Assembly (NCBI GenBank): GCA_000759755.1
Contig: BBMW01000011.1
Location: forward strand, 310,001-374,000
DNA: 64,000 bases
Source of the DNA: Citrobacter werkmanii NBRC 105721
Lineage (GTDB): Bacteria; Pseudomonadota; Gammaproteobacteria; Enterobacterales; Enterobacteriaceae
Direction: 5' to 3'
Below, one piece after another: positions 1 to 11,235 of this stretch (positions are counted from its first letter, which is position 1; every line of letters begins with the position of its first letter). The position numbers and the translations under genes were made by a program. Below the pieces are notes generated by a model, which was given only the letters and a program-made list of their open reading frames with translations, was not told where the DNA came from and made no database searches.

Positions 1-509
1 ATGAGACAACGCTGGCTGGTGTAACGATATTCAATGGGATCTTCCAGCGTCAAAATATGTCCCGCGACGTGCTGATTAAGATATGACACCATCGCCGCCA
101 GGGTCGTTGATTTACCGCTGCCGGTGGCGCCTGTCACCAGAATCAATCCATTTTCACTGTGCAGCAACTCTGATAAGGCGGCGGGAGTCTGGAGATCATC
201 CAGGCATGGGCAATCAAGCGGCAACAGCCTTAGCGCCAGAGAGATTCCCTGCTGATGAACAAATGCGCTGGCGCGCAGACGTCGGGAATCTGCCAGCGCA
301 ATAGCAAAATCAATCTGCCCCTGTTTCTGCCACTGTACCTGTTGTTGCTCGCTGAGCCAGCACATCAGCAACGTCTCTACGTCAGGCGTGGTAAACGGCG
401 CAATTTCGACATTTCCGCGTATGCGCCAGCGCGCAGGCCATGCATTGCACAGGTGTAGATCCGACACGTTATGCTTTACACTAAGGGCCACTATTTCTTC
501 CATATTCAT
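1..509 (-). CDS. yggR: PilT-like ATPase YggR, N-terminal part (cut by window edge)
   Basis: Reading leftwards from ATG 509, the frame stays open to the window edge, giving about 169 residues; E. coli YggR is about 326, so the C-terminal half is missing here. The translation begins MNMEEIVALSVKHNVSDLHL, typical of PilT/GspE ATPases. A Walker A motif (VTGATGSGKSTT) is encoded near 106-140. By family it is a cytoplasmic twitching-type secretion ATPase. No pilus genes are nearby, and E. coli yggR has no proven motility role. It is divergent from yggS with only 17 bases between start codons, so each promoter must lie within or beside the other gene. Confidence 0.85.
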   Translation of the reverse strand, partial: MNMEEIVALSVKHNVSDLHLCNAWPARWRIRGNVEIAPFTTPDVETLLMCWLSEQQQVQWQKQGQIDFAIALADSRRLRASAFVHQQGISLALRLLPLDCPCLDDLQTPAALSELLHSENGLILVTGATGSGKSTTLAAMVSYLNQHVAGHILTLEDPIEYRYTSQRCL

Positions 510-526
510 ATGAACATCCTCGGAAA

Positions 527-1231
527 ATGAACGATATCGCGCATAACCTGGCACATGTCCGGGACAAAATCTCAGCCGCCGCGACGCGTTGCGGGCGGTC
601 TTCAGAAGAAGTTATGTTGCTTGCAGTCAGCAAAACCAAACCTGCGAGCGCCATCGAAGAAGCCATTACCGCAGGGCAGCGTGCCTTCGGTGAAAACTAT
701 GTGCAGGAAGGGGTGGATAAAATCCGCTACTTCCGGGAAAAAGGCGTCAACGATCTGCAGTGGCACTTTATCGGCCCACTGCAGTCCAACAAAAGTCGTC
801 TGGTCGCTGAGCACTTTGACTGGTGCCATACCATTGATCGTCTGCGCATCGCCACCCGTCTGAGCGAGCAGCGCCCGGCAGAACTGCCGCCGCTGAATGT
901 GCTGATCCAAATAAATATCAGCGATGAGAACAGTAAGTCAGGAATTCTGCTTTCAGAGCTTGATGCACTGGCCGCTGAAGTCGCCGCATTGCCGCGTATC
1001 AACCTGCGTGGTCTGATGGCAATTCCGGCGCCTGAGTCAGATTATGTAAGGCAGTTTGAAGTTGCACAGCAAATGGCTGTAGCATTTACCGGGTTGAAAA
1101 CACGCTACCCAGGCATCGACACCCTCTCACTGGGGATGTCTGATGATATGGATGCCGCAATTGCGGCGGGTAGCACGATGGTGCGCATTGGCACTGCCAT
1201 TTTTGGTGCTCGTGATTACACTAAAAAATAA
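527..1231 (+). CDS. yggS: PLP homeostasis protein YggS (PLPBP/PROSC family)
   Basis: A 234-residue protein, full length for the family. It is a single-domain PLP-binding TIM barrel of the alanine racemase N-terminal fold, thought to buffer pyridoxal phosphate and influence amino/keto acid balance rather than catalyse a reaction. The PLP lysine is in LLAVSKTKPASAI near residue 36. The C-terminal phosphate-binding region reads LSLGMSDDMDAAI followed by GSTMVRIGTAIFG. It opens the compact operon yggS-yggT-yggU-rdgB-hemW, with yggT starting 18 bases after its stop. Confidence 0.95.
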   Translation: MNDIAHNLAHVRDKISAAATRCGRSSEEVMLLAVSKTKPASAIEEAITAGQRAFGENYVQEGVDKIRYFREKGVNDLQWHFIGPLQSNKSRLVAEHFDWCHTIDRLRIATRLSEQRPAELPPLNVLIQINISDENSKSGILLSELDALAAEVAALPRINLRGLMAIPAPESDYVRQFEVAQQMAVAFTGLKTRYPGIDTLSLGMSDDMDAAIAAGSTMVRIGTAIFGARDYTKK

Positions 1232-1249
1232 GGAAAACTAAGGAACACC

Positions 1250-1816
1250 ATGAATACGTTGACCTTCCTGCTCTCAACGGTAATTGAGCTGTATACCATG
1301 GCGCTGCTGCTACGCGTGTGGATGCAATGGTCTCGCTGCGATTTTTACAACCCGTTCTCGCAGTTTATAGTGAAAATCACTCAGCCTGTTATTGGGCCGT
1401 TACGCCGTGTAATTCCCCCGATGGGGCCGATTGACAGCGCCTCGGCATTAGTTGCGCTCGTTCTCAGCTTTATCAAAGCAATCGTGCTGTTTAAGGTGGT
1501 CACGTTCCAGCCGATTATCTGGATCGCTGCCGTACTGATTGTCCTCAAGACCATCGGGCTGCTGATTTTCTGGGTACTGCTGGTGATGGCAATTATGAGC
1601 TGGGTCAGCCAGGGCCGTAGCCCTGTGGAATATGTACTGATCCAACTGGCAGACCCGCTGCTGCGTCCTATCCGTCGTATACTCCCGGGCATGGGCGGCA
1701 TCGATTTCTCGCCGATGATTCTGGTTCTGCTGCTCTATGTGATTAACATGGGTATCGCGGAAGTGTTACAGGCGACAGGCAATATGCTGCTGCCGGGGCT
1801 GTGGATGGCGCTATGA
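1250..1816 (+). CDS. yggT: YGGT-family inner membrane protein YggT
   Basis: A 188-residue hydrophobic protein made of two copies of the YGGT domain. Each copy ends in a similar amphipathic element ([17 protein letters not shown] near residues 47-63 and [18 protein letters not shown] near residues 137-154). Four or more membrane segments are visible. The family has been linked to osmotic stress tolerance and, in Gram-positives, to cell division; the molecular function is not established. Its stop overlaps the yggU start as ATGA, implying translational coupling. Confidence 0.93.
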   Translation: MNTLTFLLSTVIELYTMALLLRVWMQWSRCDFYNPFSQFIVKITQPVIGPLRRVIPPMGPIDSASALVALVLSFIKAIVLFKVVTFQPIIWIAAVLIVLKTIGLLIFWVLLVMAIMSWVSQGRSPVEYVLIQLADPLLRPIRRILPGMGGIDFSPMILVLLLYVINMGIAEVLQATGNMLLPGLWMAL

Positions 1817-2103
1817 GTGCCGTTACACCCTGCGACGACGGTCTGGTTTTACGGCTCTACATTCAGCCTAAAGCCAGCCGTGACAGTATTGTGGGTTTAC
1901 ATGGCGACGAAGTTAAAGTCGCCATTACCGCCCCGCCGGTGGATGGGCAAGCGAATAGCCATCTGGTGAAGTTTCTCGGCAAACAGTTCCGTGTGGCAAA
2001 GAGCCAGGTCATCATTGAGAAGGGCGAGCTTGGCCGTCACAAACAGGTTAAAATCATTCATCCGCAACAGATCCCGCCCGAAATTGCGGCGCTAACTGAT
2101 TAG
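1813..2103 (+). CDS. yggU: DUF167 family protein YggU
   Basis: A small cytoplasmic protein of 96 residues and unknown function (DUF167/UPF0235). I chose ATG 1813, which overlaps the yggT stop, over the in-frame GTG at 1801. It gives the usual family length and an N-terminus (MSAVT) like E. coli. The conserved core [19 protein letters not shown] and the motif [17 protein letters not shown] are present. It lies inside the yggS-hemW operon, seven bases before rdgB. Confidence 0.93.
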   Translation: MSAVTPCDDGLVLRLYIQPKASRDSIVGLHGDEVKVAITAPPVDGQANSHLVKFLGKQFRVAKSQVIIEKGELGRHKQVKIIHPQQIPPEIAALTD

Positions 2104-2110
2104 GTATCCC

Positions 2111-2704
2111 ATGCAAAAAGTTGTCCTCGCGACCGGCAATGCCGGTAAAGTGCGTGAACTCGCCTCTCTTCTGAGTGATTTCGGTCTTGATGTCGTTGCC
2201 CAAACGGATCTGGGTGTTGATTCTGCAGAAGAGACCGGGCTGACGTTTATTGAGAATGCCATTCTGAAGGCGCGTCATGCAGCGCAAATTACCGGACTGC
2301 CGGCCATTGCTGATGACTCTGGTCTGGCGGTGAACGCCCTTGGCGGCGCGCCAGGCATCTATTCGGCCCGCTATTCCGGCGAAGATGCGACCGACAGGCA
2401 GAACCTGGAAAAACTGCTTCATACCCTGCAGGATGTTCCTGATGACAAGCGCCAGGCACAGTTCCACTGCGTGCTGGTCTATATGCGCCACGCAGACGAT
2501 CCAACGCCGGTAGTTTGCCACGGAAGCTGGCCGGGTATTATTACCCGTGAACCTGCCGGAAACGGTGGCTTTGGCTACGACCCGATATTCTTTGTGCCGA
2601 CTGAAGGGAAAACGGCGGCTGAACTGACCCGTGAAGAGAAAAGTGCGATTTCTCACCGCGGACAGGCGCTGAAGTTGCTGCTGGATGCCCTGCGTAATGG
2701 TTAA
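2111..2704 (+). CDS. rdgB: XTP/dITP pyrophosphatase RdgB
   Basis: A Ham1/ITPase family enzyme of 197 residues that hydrolyses dITP, ITP and XTP to monophosphates, keeping deaminated purines out of DNA. Visible motifs are the N-terminal substrate loop [10 protein letters not shown], the metal-binding region [21 protein letters not shown], and [10 protein letters not shown]. The C-terminal [10 protein letters not shown] binds the base. Its stop overlaps the start of hemW by eight bases, so the two are probably translationally coupled. Confidence 0.96.
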   Translation: MQKVVLATGNAGKVRELASLLSDFGLDVVAQTDLGVDSAEETGLTFIENAILKARHAAQITGLPAIADDSGLAVNALGGAPGIYSARYSGEDATDRQNLEKLLHTLQDVPDDKRQAQFHCVLVYMRHADDPTPVVCHGSWPGIITREPAGNGGFGYDPIFFVPTEGKTAAELTREEKSAISHRGQALKLLLDALRNG

Positions 2705-3833
2705 GCTTCCGCCGCTAAGTCTTTATATTCACATCCCGTGGTGCGTGCAAAAATGCCCGTACTGCGACTTCAACTCGCATGCGCTGAAGGGCGACGTTCC
2801 TCATGACGACTATGTGCAGCATCTGCTGAGCGATCTGGATACTGAGGTGGCCCACGCCCAGGGACGTGAAGTAAAGACCATTTTTATCGGTGGTGGTACG
2901 CCGAGCCTGCTTTCTGGCCCGGCAATGCAAACGCTGCTCGACGGCGTGCGCGCACGTCTGAAGCTGGCCGCGGATGCAGAAATCACGATGGAGGCGAATC
3001 CTGGTACGGTGGAAGCCGATCGCTTCGTTGATTATCAACGCGCAGGCGTAAACCGAATCTCCATTGGCGTACAAAGCTTTAGCGCCGCCAAACTTAAGCG
3101 TCTGGGACGTATTCACGGGCCGGAAGAAGCCAAACGTGCAGCACACCTGGCGAGCGGTCTGGGGCTACGTAGCTTTAATCTCGATCTGATGCACGGCCTG
3201 CCGGATCAGTCGCTGGAAGAAGCATTGAGTGATTTGCAGCAGGCCATCGCGCTCAACCCGCCGCATCTTTCCTGGTATCAGTTGACCATCGAACCCAACA
3301 CGCTATTTGGTTCGCGTCCGCCGGTTCTACCGGACGATGACGCACTGTGGGATATTTTTGAGCAAGGCCACCAGTTGCTGACTGCAGCGGGGTATCAGCA
3401 GTACGAAACCTCAGCCTATGCGAAGCCGGGCTATCAGTGTCAGCACAATCTCAATTACTGGCGTTTTGGCGACTATCTTGGCATTGGCTGTGGCGCGCAC
3501 GGCAAAATCACTTTCCCGGACGGACGCATTTTGCGCACCACCAAAACGCGGCATCCACGCGGATACATGCAAGGACGTTACCTGGAAAGCCAGCGTGATG
3601 TTGCCGAAGCCGACAAGCCGTTCGAGTTCTTTATGAATCGTTTCCGGTTACTGGAGGCCGCGCCGCGTGCAGAATTCACGCAATACACCGGGCTTGCCGA
3701 AGACGTTATTCGTCGACAGATTGATGCAGCTATCGCCCAGGGTTACCTGAGTGAATGCGATGAATACTGGCAGATTACCCAACACGGTAAGCTGTTTTTG
3801 AATTCGCTGCTGGAGCTGTTTCTGGCGGAGTAA
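2697..3833 (+). CDS. hemW: Heme chaperone HemW (radical SAM)
   Basis: A 378-residue protein of the HemN-like radical SAM family. The cluster-binding CxxxCxxC is in [16 protein letters not shown] near residues 12-27, and [11 protein letters not shown] follows as the SAM-binding loop. Proteins of this type bind and deliver heme rather than oxidise coproporphyrinogen. I set the start at ATG 2697, within the end of rdgB, rather than the in-frame ATG at 2685, because [16 protein letters not shown] is the conserved N-terminus. It is the last gene of the operon. In K-12 yggM follows, but it is absent here and a BIME and ansB come next. Confidence 0.95.
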   Translation: MVKLPPLSLYIHIPWCVQKCPYCDFNSHALKGDVPHDDYVQHLLSDLDTEVAHAQGREVKTIFIGGGTPSLLSGPAMQTLLDGVRARLKLAADAEITMEANPGTVEADRFVDYQRAGVNRISIGVQSFSAAKLKRLGRIHGPEEAKRAAHLASGLGLRSFNLDLMHGLPDQSLEEALSDLQQAIALNPPHLSWYQLTIEPNTLFGSRPPVLPDDDALWDIFEQGHQLLTAAGYQQYETSAYAKPGYQCQHNLNYWRFGDYLGIGCGAHGKITFPDGRILRTTKTRHPRGYMQGRYLESQRDVAEADKPFEFFMNRFRLLEAAPRAEFTQYTGLAEDVIRRQIDAAIAQGYLSECDEYWQITQHGKLFLNSLLELFLAE

Positions 3834-3844
3834 TACGGTAACGA

Positions 3845-3915
3845 TGTAGGCCGGATAAGGCCTTGAGCCGCCATCCGGCAAATTGCCTGATGGCGCTGCG
3901 CTTATCAGGCCTACA
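3845..3915. repeat. BIME (paired REP elements) after hemW
   Basis: Two facing palindromic units: taggccggataagg...ccatccggca, then cctgatggcgctgcgcttatcaggccta. This is a typical enterobacterial BIME between the converging hemW and ansB ends, where it probably stabilises both mRNA 3' ends. Confidence 0.85.
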
Positions 3916-3949
3916 GGGTTAGGGCGATAAGCGCAGCCACCTGCATCGA

Positions 3950-4996
3950 TTAATACTGATTAAACATTTCCTGGATCTGCTTAGGATCCTTGGTTTGCGT
4001 CAGCGCAAGCTGCAGCAGAACACGCGCTTTTTGCGGGTTCAGAGAACCTGAAGCCACAAAGCCGTATTTCGCATCATCAACTTCAGCATCCTGCGTGGTG
4101 GAGCCGGTTGGTACACGGGAGGAACGCACCACGACGGTACCTTTATGCGCGGCAGTGGCCAGCGTATCGAATACCGTTTTATACAAGTTGCCGTTACCTA
4201 CACCCGCACTGACGATACCCGCATAACCCGCGTCGACCAGCGCTTTGGCTGGCAGATCCGAGGCGTTAGCGTAGTTGTAAACAATCCCCACTTTCGGCAG
4301 TTCGGTCAGCTTAGACACATCGAACGGAGTAGACGTGGTGTGCTTACGCGCAGGCGTACGCTGGTAGTCAATCTTGCCGTTATGGATGTAGCCCAGCGGG
4401 CCATAGTTAACGGATTTGAAGGTGGCTACATCGGTAGTGTTGGTTTTGGTCACGTCGCGACCATCCATCACGGTGTCGTTCATCACCACCAGCACGCCAC
4501 GGTTGGCAGAGGCTTTGTCTGCAGCCGTCACCACTGCGTTATACAGGTTGAACGGGCCATCGGCGCTCATCCCTGTAGACGGACGCATTGCGCCAACCAG
4601 CACTACCGGCTTGTTGCACTTGACGGTCAGGTCGAGGAAATAGGCGGTTTCTTCCATGGTATCCGTACCATGTGTCACGACAAAACCGTCGGTTTTATCA
4701 CACTCGGTGTTAATCTTTTTCGCCAGCGTTAACCAGACGTCGTCATTCATATCCTGAGAGCCGATGTTCACCACCTGCTCGCCTTTAACAACCGCGATGT
4801 CTTTCAACTGAGGTACGGCTTCAACCAGATTCTCTACGCCTACCTTGCCTGCCGTGTAGTTAGATTTTGTCGCGGAATCACCACCGCCGGCAATGGTCCC
4901 GCCGGTTGCCAAAATAGTGATGTTTGGCAGTGCAAGCGCCGCGCCGCTGAAACCCATAACCAGTGCGGCAAGTGCCGTTTTCTTGAAAAACTCCAT
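3950..4996 (-). CDS. ansB: Periplasmic L-asparaginase II
   Basis: A 348-residue precursor with a clear Sec signal peptide (MEFFKKTALAALVMGFSGAALA, cut before LPNITILATGG). It hydrolyses asparagine to aspartate and ammonia in the periplasm. Both catalytic threonines are in place: the first in ILATGGTIAGGG, the second with its aspartate in THGTDTMEETAYFL. The C-terminus IQEMFNQY is as in E. coli. Expression in relatives is anaerobic and cAMP-dependent, and a matching promoter is visible upstream. It is a monocistronic unit between a BIME and the yggN terminator. Confidence 0.97.
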   Translation of the reverse strand: MEFFKKTALAALVMGFSGAALALPNITILATGGTIAGGGDSATKSNYTAGKVGVENLVEAVPQLKDIAVVKGEQVVNIGSQDMNDDVWLTLAKKINTECDKTDGFVVTHGTDTMEETAYFLDLTVKCNKPVVLVGAMRPSTGMSADGPFNLYNAVVTAADKASANRGVLVVMNDTVMDGRDVTKTNTTDVATFKSVNYGPLGYIHNGKIDYQRTPARKHTTSTPFDVSKLTELPKVGIVYNYANASDLPAKALVDAGYAGIVSAGVGNGNLYKTVFDTLATAAHKGTVVVRSSRVPTGSTTQDAEVDDAKYGFVASGSLNPQKARVLLQLALTQTKDPKQIQEMFNQY

Positions 4997-5026
4997 GTTA
5001 TTTCTCCAGTTACTTGAATTTGCAGC

Positions 5027-5068
5027 ATTATGTCTATCTTACAGATGAATAATGTGACGAGTTCCAAT
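5027..5068 (-). promoter_or_regulatory. Candidate ansB promoter with CRP/FNR-type site
   Basis: On the minus strand, a -10-like CATAAT (plus 5027-5032) lies about 30 bases before the ansB start. A CRP-like half site TCACA, with a weaker partner, lies at plus 5053-5068 and is centred roughly 40 bases upstream of the implied start point. E. coli and Salmonella ansB are known to have FNR or CRP at about this position. Only one half site is good, so the call is tentative. Confidence 0.4.
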
Positions 5069-5136
5069 TAACCAGATTTATATCTCCATCAAATTGCCAT
5101 TCTTAGAGATGGATATCAAAAAAACAGAAAGATACA

Positions 5137-5169
5137 AAATAAAACGGCACAGAATGTTTCTGTGCCGTT
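5137..5169 (-). terminator. Rho-independent terminator of yggN
   Basis: Perfect 12-base arms aacggcacagaa (5143-5154) and ttctgtgccgtt (5158-5169) around a three-base loop. Read on the minus strand the stem is followed by TTTTATTTT, placing it just after yggN. Confidence 0.88.
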
Positions 5170-5184
5170 AAAAAGAGGTGAAAA

Positions 5185-5904
5185 TTATTTCAGCGTGCTA
5201 ACCAGCGTTTTACGATCGTTTTCCAGCGTCACGACGCGGGCACAAACATCTTTGCCAAACTGCTGGAAGTCTTGTTCCTGATTCTTCCATTCGTTCTGAA
5301 TTGAGGTTTGCAAACCACCGAGGCTCCCGAGCACGCCCTGCAGCGGGTTACCACCGCCTTTGAGCACAGCTTTGGCGCCCATCTCGTTGATGCTGTCCTG
5401 CAAAATGCCGCCCATCGCCTGATTCACTAATTGCTGCCCGTCGGCGCGGACCTGGTCAATCGCCTTATAGTGGAAGGTCAGCCCATCAGTACGATGTTCG
5501 ATGATGCGGTTCATCTGCGCTTTCAATTGCGCATCCAGCTTGGTTAAGCGGCCACGCATGTTGCTGCTTTCACCGACCTCTTTGGCGATGATTTTGTCCA
5601 GTGCCACGCGACCTTTCTCTACGCGCGCTCTGGCACCTTCGTCAATCCACGGCAGGCTGCTACGCAACGCCGCCTGATAATCTTTAGCCTGCTCACGCTG
5701 TGCGGCGTTGAGGTTGTACTGCTTACCGTTAAAGGTGACATCACCGGCCTGGGTAATGACCAGATCGCCGTTTTCGCCTTTTACCTGCACCGTTTGTGGG
5801 CTCAAAATCACATCGTCACGTGGGGTGACGCTGCACTTGTAATCGGCATGTGCGGCCATCGCCGTGAACGTGAGGACTGCCGCCAGCAGCGTTTTGCGCA
5901 TCAT
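5185..5904 (-). CDS. yggN: DUF2884 family periplasmic protein YggN
   Basis: A 239-residue protein with a Sec signal peptide (MMRKTLLAAVLTFTAMAAHA). The mature part has one early cysteine (DYKCSVTPRDDV) and long charged helical stretches. It belongs to the DUF2884/YggN family of unknown function. It has its own terminator and lies 50 bases after yggL, so it may share the trmB-yggL transcript. Confidence 0.9.
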   Translation of the reverse strand: MMRKTLLAAVLTFTAMAAHADYKCSVTPRDDVILSPQTVQVKGENGDLVITQAGDVTFNGKQYNLNAAQREQAKDYQAALRSSLPWIDEGARARVEKGRVALDKIIAKEVGESSNMRGRLTKLDAQLKAQMNRIIEHRTDGLTFHYKAIDQVRADGQQLVNQAMGGILQDSINEMGAKAVLKGGGNPLQGVLGSLGGLQTSIQNEWKNQEQDFQQFGKDVCARVVTLENDRKTLVSTLK

Positions 5905-5953
5905 ATCTTTCCCTCAATACAAATCGGGCCGGCATTTGCCGACCCTGTGCTAC

Positions 5954-6280
5954 TTAGTCCCACCAAATATCGAAAAGTTCGCTGGTGCGCACTTCTTCAA
6001 GTTTATGCTCTTCCAGCCACTTACGGACGATTGCCTGATGTTCTTCGGTGCATTTGCCGATTTCCTGCAGACAGATCAGACCTTCCCAGGCCAGATAGCC
6101 GCTGCCGTCAAAGGCCAGTTTGTTCGGTTCGATAACCTCATTGATAAAGTCATCAACGATTTTATCGACCTGCTCTCCAGATGTACCTTCCGGGAAACGC
6201 CATGCAACCGAAAATCCTATTTCCTGGAATTCGTCGATGTGCATTTTTTTACGCAGACGACGGCTACGGTTCTTTGCCAT
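5954..6280 (-). CDS. yggL: YggL, 50S ribosome-associated protein (DUF469)
   Basis: A 108-residue acidic protein with a basic N-terminus ([20 protein letters not shown]). It has been reported in E. coli to associate with the large ribosomal subunit. I set the start at 6280 rather than the upstream in-frame ATG at 6310, because [12 protein letters not shown] is the conserved N-terminus and this ATG overlaps the trmB stop (TAATG). The tight overlap with the tRNA methyltransferase gene indicates coupled translation. Confidence 0.92.
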   Translation of the reverse strand: MAKNRSRRLRKKMHIDEFQEIGFSVAWRFPEGTSGEQVDKIVDDFINEVIEPNKLAFDGSGYLAWEGLICLQEIGKCTEEHQAIVRKWLEEHKLEEVRTSELFDIWWD

Positions 6281-6999
6281 TATTTCACCCTCTCGAACAT
6301 TAAGTCCCATACGCCGTGGCCAAGACGATGACCACGTTGTTCAAATTTGGTTACCGGGCGCGATTGTGGGCGCGGTACATAATCGTTACTCTCTGACTGG
6401 TTTTTATACCCGTCGATAGAGGACATCACTTCCAGCATGTGCTCCGCATACGCTTCCCAGTCGGTTGCCATATGGAACACACCGCCCAGCTTCAGCTTAC
6501 TTAAGATATGCTCAGCAAACGGTACCTGAACGATACGGCGTTTATTATGACGTGCTTTATGCCATGGGTCAGGGAAAAACAGCTGAACCATAGATAAAGA
6601 ATTGTCAGGAATCATTTTATGCAGGACTTCAACGGCATCATGGCACATGACGCGCAGGTTCTCGACGCCCTCTTCATGGGCGGAAGCCAGACACGCACCA
6701 ACGCCCGGCGAGTGTACCTCAATGCCGAGGAAATTTTGTTCTGGACGCGCTTTCGCCATTGCTACCAAAGACGCTCCCATACCGAAACCGATTTCCAGCG
6801 TGACTGGCGCATCGCGACCAAACAGTGCAGCGAAATCCACAGGCTCTTCGCTGAACTCAACGCCCATCACCGGCCAGTAGTTTTCCAGCGCGTGTTCCTG
6901 CCCTTTCGTCAGTCGCCCCTGGCGACGAACAAAACTACGAATCCGGCGCAGAGGGCGGCCGTTTTCATCAAATTCCGGTGAAATGACGTCGTTCTTCAT
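6280..6999 (-). CDS. trmB: tRNA (guanine-N7)-methyltransferase TrmB
   Basis: A 239-residue SAM-dependent methyltransferase that makes m7G46 in the variable loop of tRNAs. The SAM motif I is [14 protein letters not shown], followed by [15 protein letters not shown]. The catalytic/tRNA-binding block is [17 protein letters not shown]. It is divergent from mutY, with about 160 bases between start codons, and is followed by yggL with a one-base overlap. Confidence 0.96.
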   Translation of the reverse strand: MKNDVISPEFDENGRPLRRIRSFVRRQGRLTKGQEHALENYWPVMGVEFSEEPVDFAALFGRDAPVTLEIGFGMGASLVAMAKARPEQNFLGIEVHSPGVGACLASAHEEGVENLRVMCHDAVEVLHKMIPDNSLSMVQLFFPDPWHKARHNKRRIVQVPFAEHILSKLKLGGVFHMATDWEAYAEHMLEVMSSIDGYKNQSESNDYVPRPQSRPVTKFEQRGHRLGHGVWDLMFERVK

Positions 7000-7159
7000 A
7001 AAAGTTTAGTCTGCTGTGTTTGAGTTCTGAAAACGGGCATTATCCAAAGTTAGTTGCCGGATGCAAGTAAAGGAAGAAAGTGAGCAGCGGAAAGTTCCGG
7101 TTTACACCCCGTTGCCGCTGTGCTGCAATCTTGCCCCCGGCAATAATGAAACGGTAATC

Positions 7160-8212
7160 ATGCAAGCCTCTCAATTTTCAGCTCAGGTTTTGAGCTGGTA
7201 CGACAAATACGGGCGGAAAACGCTGCCCTGGCAAATTGACAAGACGCCTTACAAAGTATGGCTCTCTGAGGTGATGCTGCAACAAACTCAGGTTGCCACC
7301 GTTATCCCCTATTTTGAGCGCTTTATGGCACACTTTCCGACGGTAACGGATTTGGCCCATGCGCCGCTGGATGAAGTCCTGCATTTATGGACCGGGCTGG
7401 GCTATTACGCCCGTGCGCGTAATTTGCATAAAGCCGCGCAGCAGGTTGTGTCGCTGCATGGCGGTACTTTTCCGCAAACCTTTGATGAGGTAGCCGCCCT
7501 GCCAGGCGTTGGACGCTCAACCGCAGGCGCGATCCTTTCACTCTCTCTGGGTCAGCATTTTCCGATTCTCGACGGTAACGTCAAACGCGTGCTGGCTCGC
7601 TGTTATGCTGTAAGCGGCTGGCCGGGGAAAAAAGAGGTCGAAAAAAGACTGTGGGAGCTGAGCGAGCAGGTTACGCCTGCCCACGGCGTTGAGCGGTTTA
7701 ACCAGGCGATGATGGATTTAGGCGCTATGGTTTGTACACGTTCAAAGCCTAAATGTTCGCTATGTCCGCTAGAGAATGGCTGTGTAGCGGCCGCCAATGC
7801 AAGCTGGGCGCTGTATCCTGGTAAAAAACCCAAACAGACGTTACCGGAACGTACGGCCTATTTTTTACTGCTACAGCATGATGACGAAGTGCTGCTCGCG
7901 CAGCGACCGCCCAGCGGCTTATGGGGTGGTTTATACTGTTTTCCGCAGTTTGACGACGAAGATGGACTGCGCAACTGGCTGGCGCAACGACAAATTAACG
8001 CAGATAATCTGACCCAACTTAATGCGTTTCGCCATACCTTTAGCCATTTCCACTTAGATATTGTGCCTATGTGGCTTCCCGTGTCTTCATTCAGTTCATG
8101 CATGGATGAAGGCAATGCGCTCTGGTATAACTTAGCGCAACCGCCATCTGTTGGACTGGCGGCTCCCGTGGAGCGTTTGTTACAGCAATTACATGCCGGT
8201 ACACAGGTTTAA
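7160..8212 (+). CDS. mutY: Adenine DNA glycosylase MutY
   Basis: A 350-residue enzyme that removes A mispaired with 8-oxoG. Features in order: catalytic Glu in [13 protein letters not shown] (about residue 37), helix-hairpin-helix [12 protein letters not shown], catalytic Asp in [13 protein letters not shown] (about 138), the 4Fe-4S loop with four cysteines in [11 protein letters not shown] and NGC (about 192-208), and a C-terminal NUDIX-like 8-oxoG recognition domain. I chose ATG 7160 ([20 protein letters not shown]) over an in-frame ATG 99 bases upstream because it matches the family N-terminus. It heads mutY-yggX-mltC. Confidence 0.97.
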   Translation: MQASQFSAQVLSWYDKYGRKTLPWQIDKTPYKVWLSEVMLQQTQVATVIPYFERFMAHFPTVTDLAHAPLDEVLHLWTGLGYYARARNLHKAAQQVVSLHGGTFPQTFDEVAALPGVGRSTAGAILSLSLGQHFPILDGNVKRVLARCYAVSGWPGKKEVEKRLWELSEQVTPAHGVERFNQAMMDLGAMVCTRSKPKCSLCPLENGCVAAANASWALYPGKKPKQTLPERTAYFLLLQHDDEVLLAQRPPSGLWGGLYCFPQFDDEDGLRNWLAQRQINADNLTQLNAFRHTFSHFHLDIVPMWLPVSSFSSCMDEGNALWYNLAQPPSVGLAAPVERLLQQLHAGTQV

Positions 8213-8227
8213 CGTAGCGGTCGATAG

Positions 8228-8509
<282 letters not shown>

Positions 8510-8514
8510 AATCC

Positions 8515-9681
<1,167 letters not shown>

Positions 9682-9728
9682 TGTATCCCTATTCTGCCCC
9701 CTAAAACGGGGGCCAGAAGAGCCAAAAG

Positions 9729-9822
9729 TGTTAACCACATCACTCTTTTGCCTTGCAATTAGAAATTGTTTGCAAATATTTGTCACAGGTAACAAAAAAA
9801 GAGTGCTGCTCATTGATAGAAT
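9729..9822 (+). promoter_or_regulatory. nupG promoter region with two candidate CRP sites
   Basis: An upstream CRP-like site TGTTA-N6-TCACT at 9729-9744 matches 8 of 10 core positions. A second, weaker one ending in TCACA lies at 9772-9787, and a -10-like TAGAAT at 9817-9822. E. coli nupG is known to be controlled by CRP, CytR and DeoR from a similarly arranged region. The CytR/DeoR sites were not resolved by eye. Confidence 0.6.
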
Positions 9823-9891
9823 CACATCATATAGCCACGGCAAATGTGCCTTTTAAAACATTCATCCGCATTACGGTGTGAGGAAATTAAC

Positions 9892-11148
9892 ATGAATCTT
9901 AAGCTGCAGCTGAAAGTTCTCTCGTTTCTGCAGTTCTGCTTATGGGGTAGTTGGCTGACTACTCTCGGCTCCTATATGTTTGTCACCCTTAAATTCGATG
10001 GTGCATCCATTGGCGCGGTGTATAGCTCGCTGGGGATCGCCGCCGTGTTTATGCCGACGCTGTTAGGGATCGTGGCCGACAAATGGATCAGTGCGAAGTG
10101 GGTTTACGCCCTTTGCCATCTGGTCGGCGCAGGGACGCTGTTCGCCGCAGCCGAAGTCACCACGCCAGGCGCCATGTTCTTTGTGATCTTGCTTAACTCT
10201 CTGGCCTATATGCCAACGCTGGGGTTAATCAACACCATCTCCTACTATCGCCTGCAATCAGCCGGAATGGATATCGTAACTGACTTCCCGCCAATCCGTA
10301 TCTGGGGCACCATCGGCTTTATTCTGGCGATGTGGGCAGTAAGCTTCTCCGGCTTTGAACTGAGCCATATGCAGTTGTATATCGGTGCGACATTGTCCCT
10401 GATATTGGTACTGTTCACCCTGACGCTGCCGCATATTCCGGTCGCCAATCAGCAGAAAAACCAGAGCTGGTCGTCTATGCTGGGTCTGGATGCCTTTGCG
10501 CTGTTTAAAAACAAGCGTATGGCGATTTTCTTCATCTTCTCTATGATGCTGGGCGCGGAGCTGCAAATTACCAATATGTTCGGTAATACCTTCCTGCACA
10601 GCTTCGATAACAACCCGCTGTTCTCTGGTAGCTTTATCGTTGAACACGCATCGGTGATGATGTCGATTTCACAGATTTCCGAGACGCTGTTTATCCTGAC
10701 CATCCCGTTCTTCTTAAGCCGTTACGGTATTAAGAACGTGATGCTGATCAGTATCGTCGCGTGGATGCTGCGCTTCGGCCTGTTTGCCTACGGCGATCCT
10801 ACGCCGTTCGGTACCGTACTGCTGGTTCTGTCGATGATTGTTTACGGCTGCGCCTTCGACTTCTTCAACATCTCTGGCTCCGTGTTCGTGGAGAAAGAGG
10901 TTCGCCCTGAAATTCGTGCCAGCGCACAGGGTATGTTCCTGATGATGACCAACGGCTTCGGTTGTATTCTGGGCGGTCTGGTGAGCGGCAAAGTGGTTGA
11001 ACACTATACGCTGAACGGTATTACCGACTGGCAGACCGTGTGGCTGATCTTCGCAGGTTACTCGCTGGTTCTGGCTTTTGCCTTCGTTGCGCTGTTTAAA
11101 TACAAACACGTACGCACTCCGGCAGGCACGCAGACCATCGCACACTAA
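9892..11148 (+). CDS. nupG: Nucleoside:H+ symporter NupG
   Basis: A 418-residue major facilitator protein of the NHS family that imports purine and pyrimidine nucleosides with protons. About 12 membrane segments are visible, with the conserved stretches FCLWGSWLTTLGSYMF, TDFPPIRIWGTIGF and FFNISGSVFVEKEV. I used ATG 9892 because gtgagg lies just upstream and MNLKLQLKVLSFLQ is the family N-terminus; an in-frame ATG 48 bases earlier is less likely. It is monocistronic, with its own promoter and terminator. Confidence 0.96.
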   Translation: MNLKLQLKVLSFLQFCLWGSWLTTLGSYMFVTLKFDGASIGAVYSSLGIAAVFMPTLLGIVADKWISAKWVYALCHLVGAGTLFAAAEVTTPGAMFFVILLNSLAYMPTLGLINTISYYRLQSAGMDIVTDFPPIRIWGTIGFILAMWAVSFSGFELSHMQLYIGATLSLILVLFTLTLPHIPVANQQKNQSWSSMLGLDAFALFKNKRMAIFFIFSMMLGAELQITNMFGNTFLHSFDNNPLFSGSFIVEHASVMMSISQISETLFILTIPFFLSRYGIKNVMLISIVAWMLRFGLFAYGDPTPFGTVLLVLSMIVYGCAFDFFNISGSVFVEKEVRPEIRASAQGMFLMMTNGFGCILGGLVSGKVVEHYTLNGITDWQTVWLIFAGYSLVLAFAFVALFKYKHVRTPAGTQTIAH

Positions 11149-11160
11149 TCTTTATTGATG

Positions 11161-11192
11161 AAAGAAGGTCACCATCAGGTGACCTTCTTTTT
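11161..11192 (+). terminator. nupG terminator
   Basis: Arms aaagaaggtcacc and ggtgaccttcttt around atca are followed by a T run. It may work in both directions because the left arm starts with A residues; speC converges from the other side. Confidence 0.9.
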
Positions 11193-11202
11193 GACCAGTT
11201 CG

Positions 11203-11234
11203 TAAGCCGGATAAGCGTTTAGTGCCATCCGGCT
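11203..11234. repeat. Single REP element between nupG and speC
   Basis: Palindromic unit taagccggataagcg...gtgccatccggctt, ending one base before the speC stop codon. Confidence 0.75.
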
Positions 11235-11235
11235 T

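Noticed and set aside
9696-9713. gccccc-taaaac-gggggc hairpin after mltC as a terminator
   Set aside because: The stem is good but no T run follows, so I did not list it as a terminator; it may still mark the 3' end of mltC mRNA.
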